DNA of 64,000 bases from Carya illinoinensis (taxonomy: Eukaryota > Streptophyta > Magnoliopsida > Fagales > Juglandaceae), in NCBI RefSeq assembly GCF_018687715.1, contig NC_056759.1, forward strand, positions 955,501 to 1,019,500, given 5' to 3'. A program made the position numbers and the translations under genes. Shown in pieces: positions 34,401 to 45,200 of the stretch. The notes beneath the pieces are model-generated. The model saw nothing but the letters and a program-made list of their open reading frames with translations, did no database searches and was not told where the DNA came from. Within the stretch, counting starts at the first letter, position 1. Each line of letters begins with the position of its first letter.

Positions 34401-36199
34401 ACAAAGTTTAACAGGTAATATTCTGTTCTATTCCTATTCTAGTGGATGCTCCATGCTAGTGTAATAAGAATACATTTCAATGGTTGGAAAATTTCTTGCA
34501 GCTGCCCAATATGCTTCCCCTTTCCATATTGTGGTGACAGTACTTTTAATCCAAGGTTTCTCCTTGGCATGGCTTATGTGGTCAATTGGCCCTCAACTTG
34601 TGATGGGGGCACTTAAGGCTTGTTTTGATGCTAAGAATATTTCAGAATATATGTGAATAGTAGTGAAATAGTTTGAAAATATCTGAGAATTCATAAAAAG
34701 ATAAAAGAATATCTGAGAACATTTGTGTTCCCAAGCAGGCCCTAAGTTAACAGAACCCATTATTAATTTCAAGGAATTCTAGGGAAAATGAGTGGTTAAA
34801 ATAACTGTATTTTACTTGAAAAGAATGAACTAATCCTTAAATAAGCTGCATGTGGTTATTTAGATGTATTCACATATCCATATTTTTTTACACTGATCTG
34901 CAAGCAATTTCGCATGGAATAATCGATTACCAAAGCTATAATTGCTCCTACATGCTGCATGAACAGGCGTCTCTCCAGGTGAAGGTACAGGTGCAACAAT
35001 GTCTGATGATGATGATGAACAAGTAGATAGTGATGCCAACTTGTTTGATGGAGGTTTGGAGGGTCCAGATAGCATGGGATTTGGCCCTCTGATCCCAACA
35101 GAGACTGAGAGGTCCTTAATGGAGCGTGTGAGGCAAGAGTTGAAGCATGAACTGAAACAGGTAATTGGAATTATTGTTTGCAATGTGTATTATGGCATCT
35201 TCAGTGTTGCCACCTGAACATTGTTCTCTTTTTCTTTTTTAGGGATACAAGGAGAAAATTGTAGACATAAGAGAGGAAATTTTACGGAAGAGAAGAGCAG
35301 GAAAGCTTCCTGGAGACACTACCTCTGTTTTAAAAGCATGGTGGCAAACACATTCGAAGTGGCCGTACCCCACTGTAAGTTTTGGCCAGTTGGAAGTAGC
35401 TGAGGAATCTTTTTGGAGTTTTGCTACACTGACACACAATCTGGTGTGTGAACACACTAATTGGGGGACCCATTAAAACTTTAAAAAAACGTAAATACCA
35501 ATCATTTTTTAACATAGCTGATGTGAAAAGTTCTCACATCAGCAGTGTGTTGGGTGTGTACCAAATGAGGCTTGCAAATAGATTTTTTAATCTTTTTGAA
35601 CCTATAATTTGACATTTTGATAGGGCAAAAGGTCTTATGGGCAAGCCACTAACTAGAGCAAATATGATCGTCCCCCCCCCCCAACACCCACAAAAAAAAA
35701 AAAAAAAAAAAAACGTCTAGGGTTATACTTTGGTCAAAAACCACAAATTCTCCTTCCTAACAAGTGCAAACACACCCATACAAACACGAATGGTTACCAC
35801 CCACGTACAATTTGTATTTAAGGTACATGGTGAAACTGCTTTTTTAAGAAATCCTTTTAATGGGTAAGCTGCTTAAGAGTTAATTTCATCTGAGTAAAAC
35901 GAATGCAATAATCCTTGAGTGATCCATACCCTGAATTTTATGAGCTTTCAGGAGGAAGATAAAGCAAGATTGGTACAAGAAACGGGATTGCAATTGAAGC
36001 AGATAAATAATTGGTTCATCAATCAGAGGAAGAGGAACTGGCACAGCAACCCTTCAACTTCTACTGTCTTGAAGAGCAAACGCAAAAGGTATTTCAATTT
36101 AGAGAATGTTTGTTAGTTTGAATTTTCCACGAGCTTTGCACCAACCAAAATTTGAAAAGAAGTAATGCAGGTGAAAGTAGTCGTGATCGTTTTATGTAA
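31438..36199 (+). CDS. Class II KNOX (TALE) homeobox transcription factor, KNAT3/4/5 type
   Basis: Six coding exons: 31438-32268, 34294-34414, 34967-35160, 35243-35374, 35952-36088, 36163-36199; 483 aa. The N-terminal 200 residues are rich in Asn, His and Ser. KNOX1 is at about 203-247 ([20 protein letters not shown]), KNOX2 at 272-318 ([20 protein letters not shown]) and ELK at about 375-396. The homeodomain, about 397-458, has the TALE loop WPYPT (422-426) and the recognition helix [13 protein letters not shown]. The last exon uses an AAGAAG acceptor at 36162 and gives [12 protein letters not shown], as in the family. Class II KNOX proteins act with BELL partners in the nucleus on organ differentiation, secondary walls and ABA or cytokinin responses. 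Reading through the last donor instead would end in YFNLENVC. Introns hold MITEs. Paralogue assignment among KNAT3, 4 and 5 is not possible from this alone. Confidence 0.95.
34612..34746. mobile_element. MITE in KNOX intron 2
   Basis: The left end TAAGGCTTGTTTTGATGCTA continues with AGAATATTTCAGAATAT. The right end, reverse-complemented, is TTAGGGCCTGCTTGGGAACA with TTCTCAGATATTC. The imperfect inverted ends enclose a short AT-rich centre. A possible TAAG duplication flanks it. Confidence 0.55.
35420..35570. repeat. Foldback repeat in KNOX intron 4
   Basis: The centre contains GCTGATGTGA and TCACATCAGC as a perfect 10-bp inverted repeat (about 35517-35543) around a 7-base loop. Outer arms GGTGTGTGAACACACTAATT and AGTGTGTTGGGTGTGTACC pair less well. 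A C11 tract (35672-35682) and an A23 tract (35692-35714) follow in the same intron. Confidence 0.5.
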
Positions 36200-37269
36200 T
36201 TGGAAGAAAATTGAAGAACGATTTCTCAAGTGAGCTCTGTTCGTGCTTCTTCTCAAGAAATCAATCCAACATACTACTTAAAAAACTGTGACTGCACAGG
36301 ACTTCATGGTATGACTATGGGCTCAAGTAAAACACTCCAATTCTATCCGAAAAGGCAGACATTGAGGATGAGGTTGGGACTCGGGATTTTGAAACTGGTT
36401 TGTGACATTGCACATATATGCTCGAAGGCTTTAGACAGTTTAGTGCATATGATGCAAATCTCATTAGGAAATCCAATATTTTAGAAATTATAATACTGAA
36501 AATGGTTTGGATGCCTCAGCAAGATTATGATTTTTGTTTACCTTCTTAATGGCTGTGAATAATAATGGTGAGGGTTGTGGGTATACAGTGTAATAATCTG
36601 TGCATGTTACCTTACTTTTATACGTGATTATAGCTTTAGTTTGAAAATTGTATTGCAGAGTTAAATTTGTAGCATATATTGCATGAAAGTTTTTTTACAG
36701 TTTGATTGTTGATGGCTTGATCATGATGCTCTTTCCAGCAACTGCAGTGCCATAACTGGCATGAAATATGAGTTTGAGGTGTATTTTCTTCCTTTTACTC
36801 TCTCGGATATTGTTTTCTCTAACAGAGGTGCTAATTTGTATATCAATGCAAATGCCGTTACCATGTCAAACTGTAAAAGATAGTCCTAGAGCCCGTCTAT
36901 CGAGTAAGCAAAATGACATCAAGATATACACAACATTCTTGTCTATTGAATCCATCATCAAATTGAAGCGGGTAACTCTGCAGATGATGCTGATACCGAT
37001 TCTTCCTTTTTCTTGTTAATACCTCTAATGCTTCCGAAAACTGCTTGATGTCATTGCGTATGCAGATATCTGTGTATGCCATTGTTGTCATTTGGGTACC
37101 ATCTGAAGTAAAGTCTCACACCTAAAATAATTCAAGAAAATATTTTTCTAGTGTGATGGAATACCACTGAGACTGATAGAGAAGCCCATTTTCTTCAACC
37201 CATTCATTCTCTTCTAATTCAAAACTTCGCTTCACTAATGGAGGCCCATTATTCATGTGGATTGGCCGT

Positions 37270-37290
37270 GAGAGAGAGAGAGAGAGAGAG
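37270..37290. repeat. (GA)10 microsatellite
   Basis: An uninterrupted AG run in non-coding DNA. Confidence 0.85.
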
Positions 37291-37854
37291 GCTCTGAGCA
37301 CGAACAAGAAGCTCTGAAACTGGATTTTTGGATTTAAAATGGGAAGTGGGATGTAAAGGTGAATATGTATTTAAGACCCATTTTGTATTTCTATGCAATT
37401 ACTAATTAGCTATTGAGTATTGAGGAGAATTGTTCGTGAGTTCCACTTTTTGCACGGCCCTTTGTTATTGGACATGCCTACACCGATCAATCAATCAACA
37501 AAAACAAAGATCCTTAATCCTCAGTATTTGCTTTGTTAGATGCTTGAGGTGTTAGTGTGAATTAGGATTCTTTCTTCGTCCGTCAGAATTGCAAATTTAC
37601 TTATAATGAAATTAAGGGAAATTTTGTTAAATTTGAATTTACTTCTAATGAGTTTGCTTGATTGCATTATTTAATAGTAAAATGAATTATAAAATAGTTG
37701 AAAATGAAAATACAAAATCACTATGAGCAAGCGTTGTCGATCCTATACCACTAGATAAAGTAATTATATATATATATATATAACATTTTTATGAAGTGGC
37801 GTTATCATATCAACTTGTCGTAAAATGAGTTGTATATCCACTCATTTATTCAAC

Positions 37855-38130
37855 TATTGGCTAGTTTGGTTGTTATAATGTATTAAGATCAACTCAGTTT
37901 AATCTAATTTTAAGTTGAGTCTAGCATTCAAACACATAATTCTTAAATTACTAAATCCATCATAATTCAAAACATTTTTACACATGTGATTCACAATCTT
38001 TTTTAGCTTCCCATAAATATTACTAAACTCATCTTAACATCTAAACACATTTGAATTCATCTTAGACGAGCCTCACAGAACTCACTAATATTCATAAAAA
38101 ATTGAGTTCAACATCCAAAAGCAACCTTAG
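37855..38130. mobile_element. MITE-like foldback repeat
   Basis: The left end has TAGTTTGGTTGTTATAATGT with AAGATCAACTCAGTTTAATC. The right end has AAATTGAGTTCAACATCCAA followed by AAGCAACC, roughly inverted. A related phrase set (AACTCATCTTAACATCTAAA) recurs near 57790-57900. Confidence 0.4.
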
Positions 38131-38157
38131 TATCACAAAACAAATAAATATTTTAGT

Positions 38158-38310
38158 CACAAAGTGATTATATAAAAATAATTTCATAAATTAATATGGC
38201 TTAATGTAATTTGTTAGATTATAAAGTTGCTCATACTGTAAAACATATCCGACATATCATATGAAATTACGTCGGTTTGTGAGATTATTTTTGTGTAATC
38301 CATTTGTAAA
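38158..38310. repeat. Dispersed repeat, family B
   Basis: Has ATAAATTAATATGGCTTAAT, TTTGTTAGATTATAAAGTTG and ACATATCATATGAAATTACG with TCGGTTTGTGAGATTATTTT, the same block order as the family B copies at 9540 and 49025. Confidence 0.5.
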
Positions 38311-38805
38311 GATAACTTATAATTGTTAATTTAACAACAAGAGAAAAGATGCCTTTCCATGATGTAAAATTTCACTTGGCTTGAATCTGTATAAACGGTG
38401 ATGACTCTTTCTTATTGCAATTTAGACTATTAGTAGTAATTTCAATAAATTTTAACCAAAATTTGATTAGAAAATTCATTTTTATAAATATTAGCTAGTC
38501 ACTTTTCACAATACTAAATAATAGATTTAACAAATCTATTATTATTATATTAAAATATTGATTTTGATCTTTTATTTATTTTAATTATAATTATAATTTA
38601 AATATTTATTCATTATTAAAAGAATACAAATTAATTTTCTAACTTTTTTTAATTTTTTCCAAATCAACGTCTTTTTTAAACAAAAATTGTTGAACTTTTT
38701 TCAAATCATAATTTATACAACATATTCAAACCCAAAGCCTTAGAATCAGTCAGTACGCACTACCCCCAAGGTTGCAACTTTCACACCATATTATAATTAG
38801 TAAAA

Positions 38806-38944
38806 TTTTATGTGCAGTCATTTTTGCGGATATTTTTGTACACTCCAGTGATATGGTTGGTTGTGTATTAAAAAAAAATTAATCCAGCCAATCATATAAG
38901 TGGAGTGCGCAGAGAGTGTGCAAAAATAACTGTATGTAACATTA
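38806..38944. mobile_element. Foldback MITE with about 60-bp arms
   Basis: The left arm (ATTTTTGCGGATATTTTTGT, ACACTCCAGTGATATGGTTG) pairs with the right arm on the other strand (TTATTTTTGCACACTCTCTG, CACTCCACTTATATGATTGG). The loop is an A-rich run near 38872. No coding capacity. Confidence 0.65.
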
Positions 38945-39230
38945 CTCTTATAATTAACATTTTCTTCTCGTGCTGAGATCAAAATAGTGAAAAAATAAAT
39001 TATTTTATTTTAGAATAATATTTAGCCAGCGAAGTAGTTAGTCTATAATTTTGTTGAGCGCACTGTAGTACTCCGGGCAGACATCGAGTGATCGTCAACA
39101 TTCTCGGCCCCCATATAAGAACTCTTTTTTTATTATTTAAATTTATTTTTCAAACAGAAAGAAAACCCTCCAGAATCTCCGTTGAACTTCCATTCTCTTC
39201 GTTCGCTTCACTTGCAGCTCCACAGCTTCC

Positions 39231-42200
39231 ATGGTGAGCATCTCTCTCTTTCTCTATCTTCCATTCTCTCTCCCTCTCTCTCTCTGAGGGTTCCTTTTGC
39301 GTAATTTACAGGACTCACAGCCGGAACAATCTCCGTCACTGGAAGACTGCTTGAAGCTCTTGGAAGGCGAGCGGGATGAGCAGCGCCTCGCCGGTCTATT
39401 TCTGGTCACCAAATTTTGCAAAGGTGACGACAACGCTTCGCTTCGCAGGGTTTACAACGCCGTCGGATTTCACTTCCTGGATCGTCTGCTTAGAACTGGT
39501 AATTTCTGAATCCCCCGTTGGATTTCGAGAGAAGAAAATTTTGAAAACCAATGCTTTTAAATTCTAATTCTTTTTTGAATTAAGAAAACCAAGTTGTTTT
39601 ACTAGTCTTTGTTCTTGGTAGTTATTACAGTCTCGAGCATATTTTGTTTTTTAATTGGTTAATGAGATTGATGCGTTTTTTAACTTCTCCTTTTTTAAAG
39701 AAAAGTTTGATGAAGATGAAATTACATCTTGGAATAATTTCTTACTACAATTTTTTTTTTCTCGTCTTCCCGCTTGGTTCAAGGAAGACAATGAAAATTA
39801 AGAAAGTAAAAAGCCAAAATATTTTACGCTTGAATTTTTCCAAGTTGGAAGACCCACCTCAACCGAAGCCATCAAGGGAATCGGTTGAGTGAAGTCATCT
39901 CCTGCTTTGGTTTCAAATATTGGACAGTGCGGTATTCAAGAAATTGAAGCTCAAACCCTGAATTTTGCGTGCATGTGTGAATGTATGCGATAAGGGATGG
40001 GAAAAGGAAGCGTTGGTGGCAGTGGAGCCGACAACCGTGATGCATACTTGAAGTTATCTATTACCGTTCTTGCTGCCTTGTGTCGTGTGCCTGAAATTGC
40101 TTCTTCAAAAGATATGAATCTGAAGATTCCGCTGATACTAGAGATAATGTCGAAGGAGTAAGATTTTGTCATTAAATTTTCTTTATAAATTGATGAATTG
40201 GAACGAGCCCAAGCTTGAAAATATTTCCAAAATTCTTATCCTGTGTTTATTCTTTCGTATGATTTCAACCTGAAATTTGACCAACAGATTTTGTTATTGT
40301 AGCATAATTTTTAGTTATGGCCTCTGAGAATATTGTTATGAGCAAGGAAGGGATTGGAGCTTCCTTGCGTCTGTTATTAACATCTATGATTATTTACCAA
40401 AAAAGGAATGGATTAGAGCTTAGAGATTATGAACTGATAACATCTTTTCACATATCAGAAAAAAAATATTTTGAACCGAAAAGGCAAATTAGTGTAATAT
40501 GTAAAGCCAAGCTTACTCCTGGGAAATCAATTCCACCACCACCACCCCCCAGGCAGGGCGCAGGGGGAAAAGGAAATATCAAAATAAGTTTGTTGTATTT
40601 AGTTTTCTTTAGGCTTTTATTAATAGTTTGATTTCAAATTGAGCTGTTCATACTTCAAGTTTGCTGTCATGTATGCATATTAAAAGCAAATTGATTGACC
40701 ATGATTGTATTATATATTAAATGTTGTACATAGTAGCCTCAACAGGTGTGAGCTCTAAGAAAGTCGTCTTACTTCATGGTCACACAAACAAAAAAATACA
40801 TAGTGATGATGTTCATTGTTGAAATATTCCAAGAGATGTGGTTTCCTATGACTTGAGTGTGAATCTTGGCTGCATTGTTTCAATTGGCTTGATCTCTTTC
40901 ATTATGCTTATATGGGATTTGGTGCTTGTCTGCTGTTTTTGCTTAGTGATATCTGTTTATTTGCCTTTTGTTTTCAATAATGAATTATCTATTCTGTTGA
41001 TTGTGCATTATTTTTCGAAAGAACTTGGGTTCTATATTAAATTTTAATGGTGCCTTTTTCTTTGGTCTGGGAATTCCTTTTTTGCTCAGAACTGTTCACT
41101 CATAGTTCATTGTTGATTTGTGGACTTCCTTTCTTGTTCAGCTCAGGCTCATCTGTGCTTGAAGAATGCTATGAATTTCTCTACCTAGTATCAACTGCTT
41201 CTGAAGACGGAGCCTTGACATTGTATGAATCTGGAGTAATGAAAGTGTTGACTTCTCAAATATCTACTTTTTCAGATGGTGAGTATTATTATTCTTCTCT
41301 AGTGAATTTTATCATTAATCTTGTTGAAAATTTTCATGTGTGGGATTCATTTGTGAAACATCTGATTGAGACAGGTCATGTGTAACATTACCACTCTTAT
41401 ACAGTTTTGAGGGTCAAGTCATTAGGAGTATAGGGTTAAATCAGGTCTTATTTTGGATTTTATTTTATGAACTAATGTTCGTATCATTGAAAAAGTTAGG
41501 TACTTCTCACGTGTACATCCTGTGTAATTGGGCTAGGCCTCCTTTTCTTATGCATAAAAATCTTGATTACCTGTCAAAAAAAAAAAACATGCACCTGAAG
41601 GGCTAGGTGCCAGAAGAAGGGCACTTCCAAACCCTGAAGTGAAGGGAGTGCAGTCAAGCATATGCATTCAATTATAAATAATGGTTGGATAAAAAATTAA
41701 CATTGCTGGATAGTATTTTGGGGGAAATCATATAAAATATGAATTGATAACCGCTAGGGGTTGGCTTAAGTGGTAAAGGCCTTTGCATTTTCCCCTTGAA
41801 TTACCCGAGGTGCACTTGCTGGAAACTCCTTGCCAAGGGAAGGTGGATGAGCATTGATTCAGTGTTTTTTTTTTCTTTTTTAAAGAAAATTGTTTAAACA
41901 AATTTGTTAAAAATGTTGTATTCTGTCTTTCTTTAACAGTTTAATTATTTGGTTTTGTGGTCACCGACCAAGTTATTGCGTTGAAGTCTTCCAATCTTGT
42001 TGACCTAGAGATCCGAAGTGACTTGATACGTGTTTAAAAGAGAGAATTTTAGTTCAATCAGGCATGCTGTGCTTTGCAATTTGTGCTAAGGCTCTATGTG
42101 GCTGTTGTGCTTAAGCGAGTCTGACAATTTTGACATTATTAGATTATGAATTTGTGGTCTTTCATCTAATTTTAACAGAAGTCATACCCTGCAAAATGTT

Positions 42201-45200
42201 GTGCAGATTCTCATTTAATGGAGATAGCTACAAAACTCGTGATGTTGATACTGAGCAAGCTGTCTTTGGATGTCATTGCTAAGGACTACTTATCTGAGCT
42301 CTCGGTGATTGTAAGTTTAGCCATTTTTCATTTTTTTTTATGTTAAAGTTGTGTTTCTGTTATCAATCATGTGGTCTATTAAATTTGTAGTGACTTGGTT
42401 TGCATAGCTTTTACTCTTTACAAAAGTGAACATTTTTTTTTATCATCTTTCATTTGTTTTAGGTGTCAACAATGGCGAGGCCATTTGCAGTGTTGCAGAA
42501 TTCCTTGAAATTTGAATTGCTCCACCTACTCTGTACCATCATCTCATTGAATTATTTGGTATGCTGTATTCTTTTAAAGTTTTTTTTTTCCCCCAGATAT
42601 TTTAGTCTTAATGCTATTGTATATATTAGTCTGAATGTCAAATACTGTTAGTCATAATGATAAAAGGTTTGGTGCAATGTTCATAAGTACACCAATGAAA
42701 GCTCCAGAAATTCAGATTGAACTGTGGGGATTTTATCAATTGGGTGGGTGGCTGCACCCATACACCTTGACTATATCCGATTTATTTCTTGGTTCTCAGG
42801 AATATAAATTGGAAATATGTCTGGAAATTGCATATTTGATCTGTTGTATGAGCTTTGAAATTTTGGGCATGATTTAATATAGTCATTATATTTGTATTTA
42901 TTTTTTTCCTCTGGTAAGCTAGATGTGAACTTAATGGGGGTTTTGAACCAACGAGTTCACTCTGCACCTTGGCTAGAGTTCGTTGACTTTAGTTTGTTAT
43001 ATGGAAGGTAGTGAAACGTCTGAGTCGATCTCAATCTCAAAATTTCTCATAATTTCCTTCCCAAACATCACTTGAACACGAACACTTTTCAATTTCAAAT
43101 CTTGAGCTTTTTCATTTAATTATTACCTAATCATTACAACTTTCCCAAACTTCCAAACAAAACACAAAAAACAATACAACTTTTTCAAATTTTAAAACAA
43201 AAATTATATTAAAAAATTATATTCAAACAATATGTTAACTTCAAATATTTTTATTCAATTTTTTTTTCTCTCACATTTCCCAAAACCCAATAAAACATTT
43301 TAACTCAAACCATTTCACTACCATTCACGGAATTCTCATCCCATTACCCAAGCATCCCTTTAAGCAATGAATATGAAGCTACTCATAGGTATCCTCATTT
43401 AATTCTGTACCTTTTAGGTTCAGATCATGAATTTGCAAGTTATGTTTATAATCATTGCATCTTTATATTATCATGTATATGCTTTCTGATTCAACTGATT
43501 ATGAAACTGATTGTGATGCGTTCTTTGTACTTGCAGGCACCACTACATGATGCCCTTCGTGTAATGCCAAACGGAAGTTGGTCATATTATATGCGTGATG
43601 GTATTGCAGCCATCCTACACAGTCGTGTTGGTATGTTGAACTAATTTTTCATTCATACCATTTATATATAGTTTTTCTGTATTTTTTGTTTGTTCTAATT
43701 TTTCCCAAGTCAAGATTGGGAAAACATGTTTTTACCCTTTTCCTCCCATTCCTCAAGAATGTTCTTTAAGATTTCTTATATCTTTATCATTTGAGGGCAA
43801 GAAAGCTCTCTGTGTTTCTTACAGCATTCATCTTTGTAGGGGGTGTGTGTGTGTGTGATAATGCTTTATTATTCATAACCCACATCCCTTTTTTTTTTTT
43901 TTTTTTTTTTAAATTCTGTTGAAAAGCATATTGATGCCCATTTTTTCCCACTCTTGTACAGCACCCGCAGAGAGGCTGGAGGCTCTTATGTTGGCTGAGA
44001 CTATGGTAAACATACTTGGGGGGCAGTGGTTGCTTGGTCAAGTAAACTTGCCTCATAAAGAAGATCTGGTTCCAGTTGACAGGTAGGTGATATGTGTAAA
44101 TGCTATGGTTTTAAAGCCATCCACATCAAGTGTGACGTGGTTCATTTTCATACCTTTTATTTCCTTTATCACTGCATTCTTTTGTCAGGTTTCTGCTGCT
44201 TGTCTTAGAGCAATCAAGGGTTGAAGTTGCTGTTTTGCTTAATGAGCTTGCCTACTTGAAGTTTGAAGCATCTAAGAGTTGTTCATCTATTGCTGAGAAG
44301 ATTCTTTTAAAGCAAAGAAATGTGGCTATTGCTTTTTCCTTGATGGAGAAGATAATTAAATTAATATCAGACACTGGTGGAAATGAAGGTACACAAAAAA
44401 ATTCCAATAGTAGCCAGCTCATAATTCCATTCTTTTTTTAAATTAGTTATAGGTTTGTGAATATCCGTGCACTTGAATTTACTTGATTTGTGTGATCGCA
44501 TTAGTATTTTTTTGGGGGGCAGTTATACATTCTCTTCAAGGAAGATTTTTGTGTTTGTGTATGAGAAATTATTACATTTTGCATATAAAATTACATTTAT
44601 CTTATGTGCTATTATATTTCACTTGTATCCTCAAAATTTGAGTTTTTTTTACAAATTTAGTTGGCAAATCTTGTCTTTTTAGTATTTAGTACGCATTTAA
44701 AAAAAAAAAAAAAATACTGCGGGTTACTTGTATGTATGCTATCTGTGAAGTTTGTATCTTAGGGTATGCTGTTGTTTAGGTTTATAGTTTGATCACCTAA
44801 CTGATTTCAATAATCTTTGTGGTCATTTTCAGGAGACTCTATTGATGAAAGCACTTTAACAAATGTGATCAGGGCACTTAATGAGACAATTAGTGTTGTT
44901 TTGGAGTATTTACAGGATGCAAAGGTAAGGTAGTGGTTTGATGGCAATAAGATTTCATGTGTTGCCTTCGTAAATTTACCTTTTGGATTATACAGGAACA
45001 TGGACAAAGGAAAGGAGATGATCTTCTTGCTTCAGTGCGGATTGTTGGGAGGTCTGCTCAAATTCCCATTTTATTCGCATAATTTTTTCTTTTTTATCTT
45101 TACAGTGAACTATGATCACTGTTATTTTTCCTTTAATGCCACATTTATTGAAACTCCCTGTATCAAGCTTCTGTTCACAATCTTGGACTAAAACTTCCAT

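Larger units (their letters stand above)
36200..39230. other. Intergenic DNA between KNOX and neurochondrin genes
   Basis: Starts with the KNOX 3' UTR (length unclear, perhaps to about 36700). Contains an AG microsatellite (37270-37290), a foldback repeat (37855-38130), a family B copy (38158-38310) and a second foldback (38806-38944). Small frames at 36768-37307 overlap on both strands without recognisable motifs and are not called. Confidence 0.55.
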
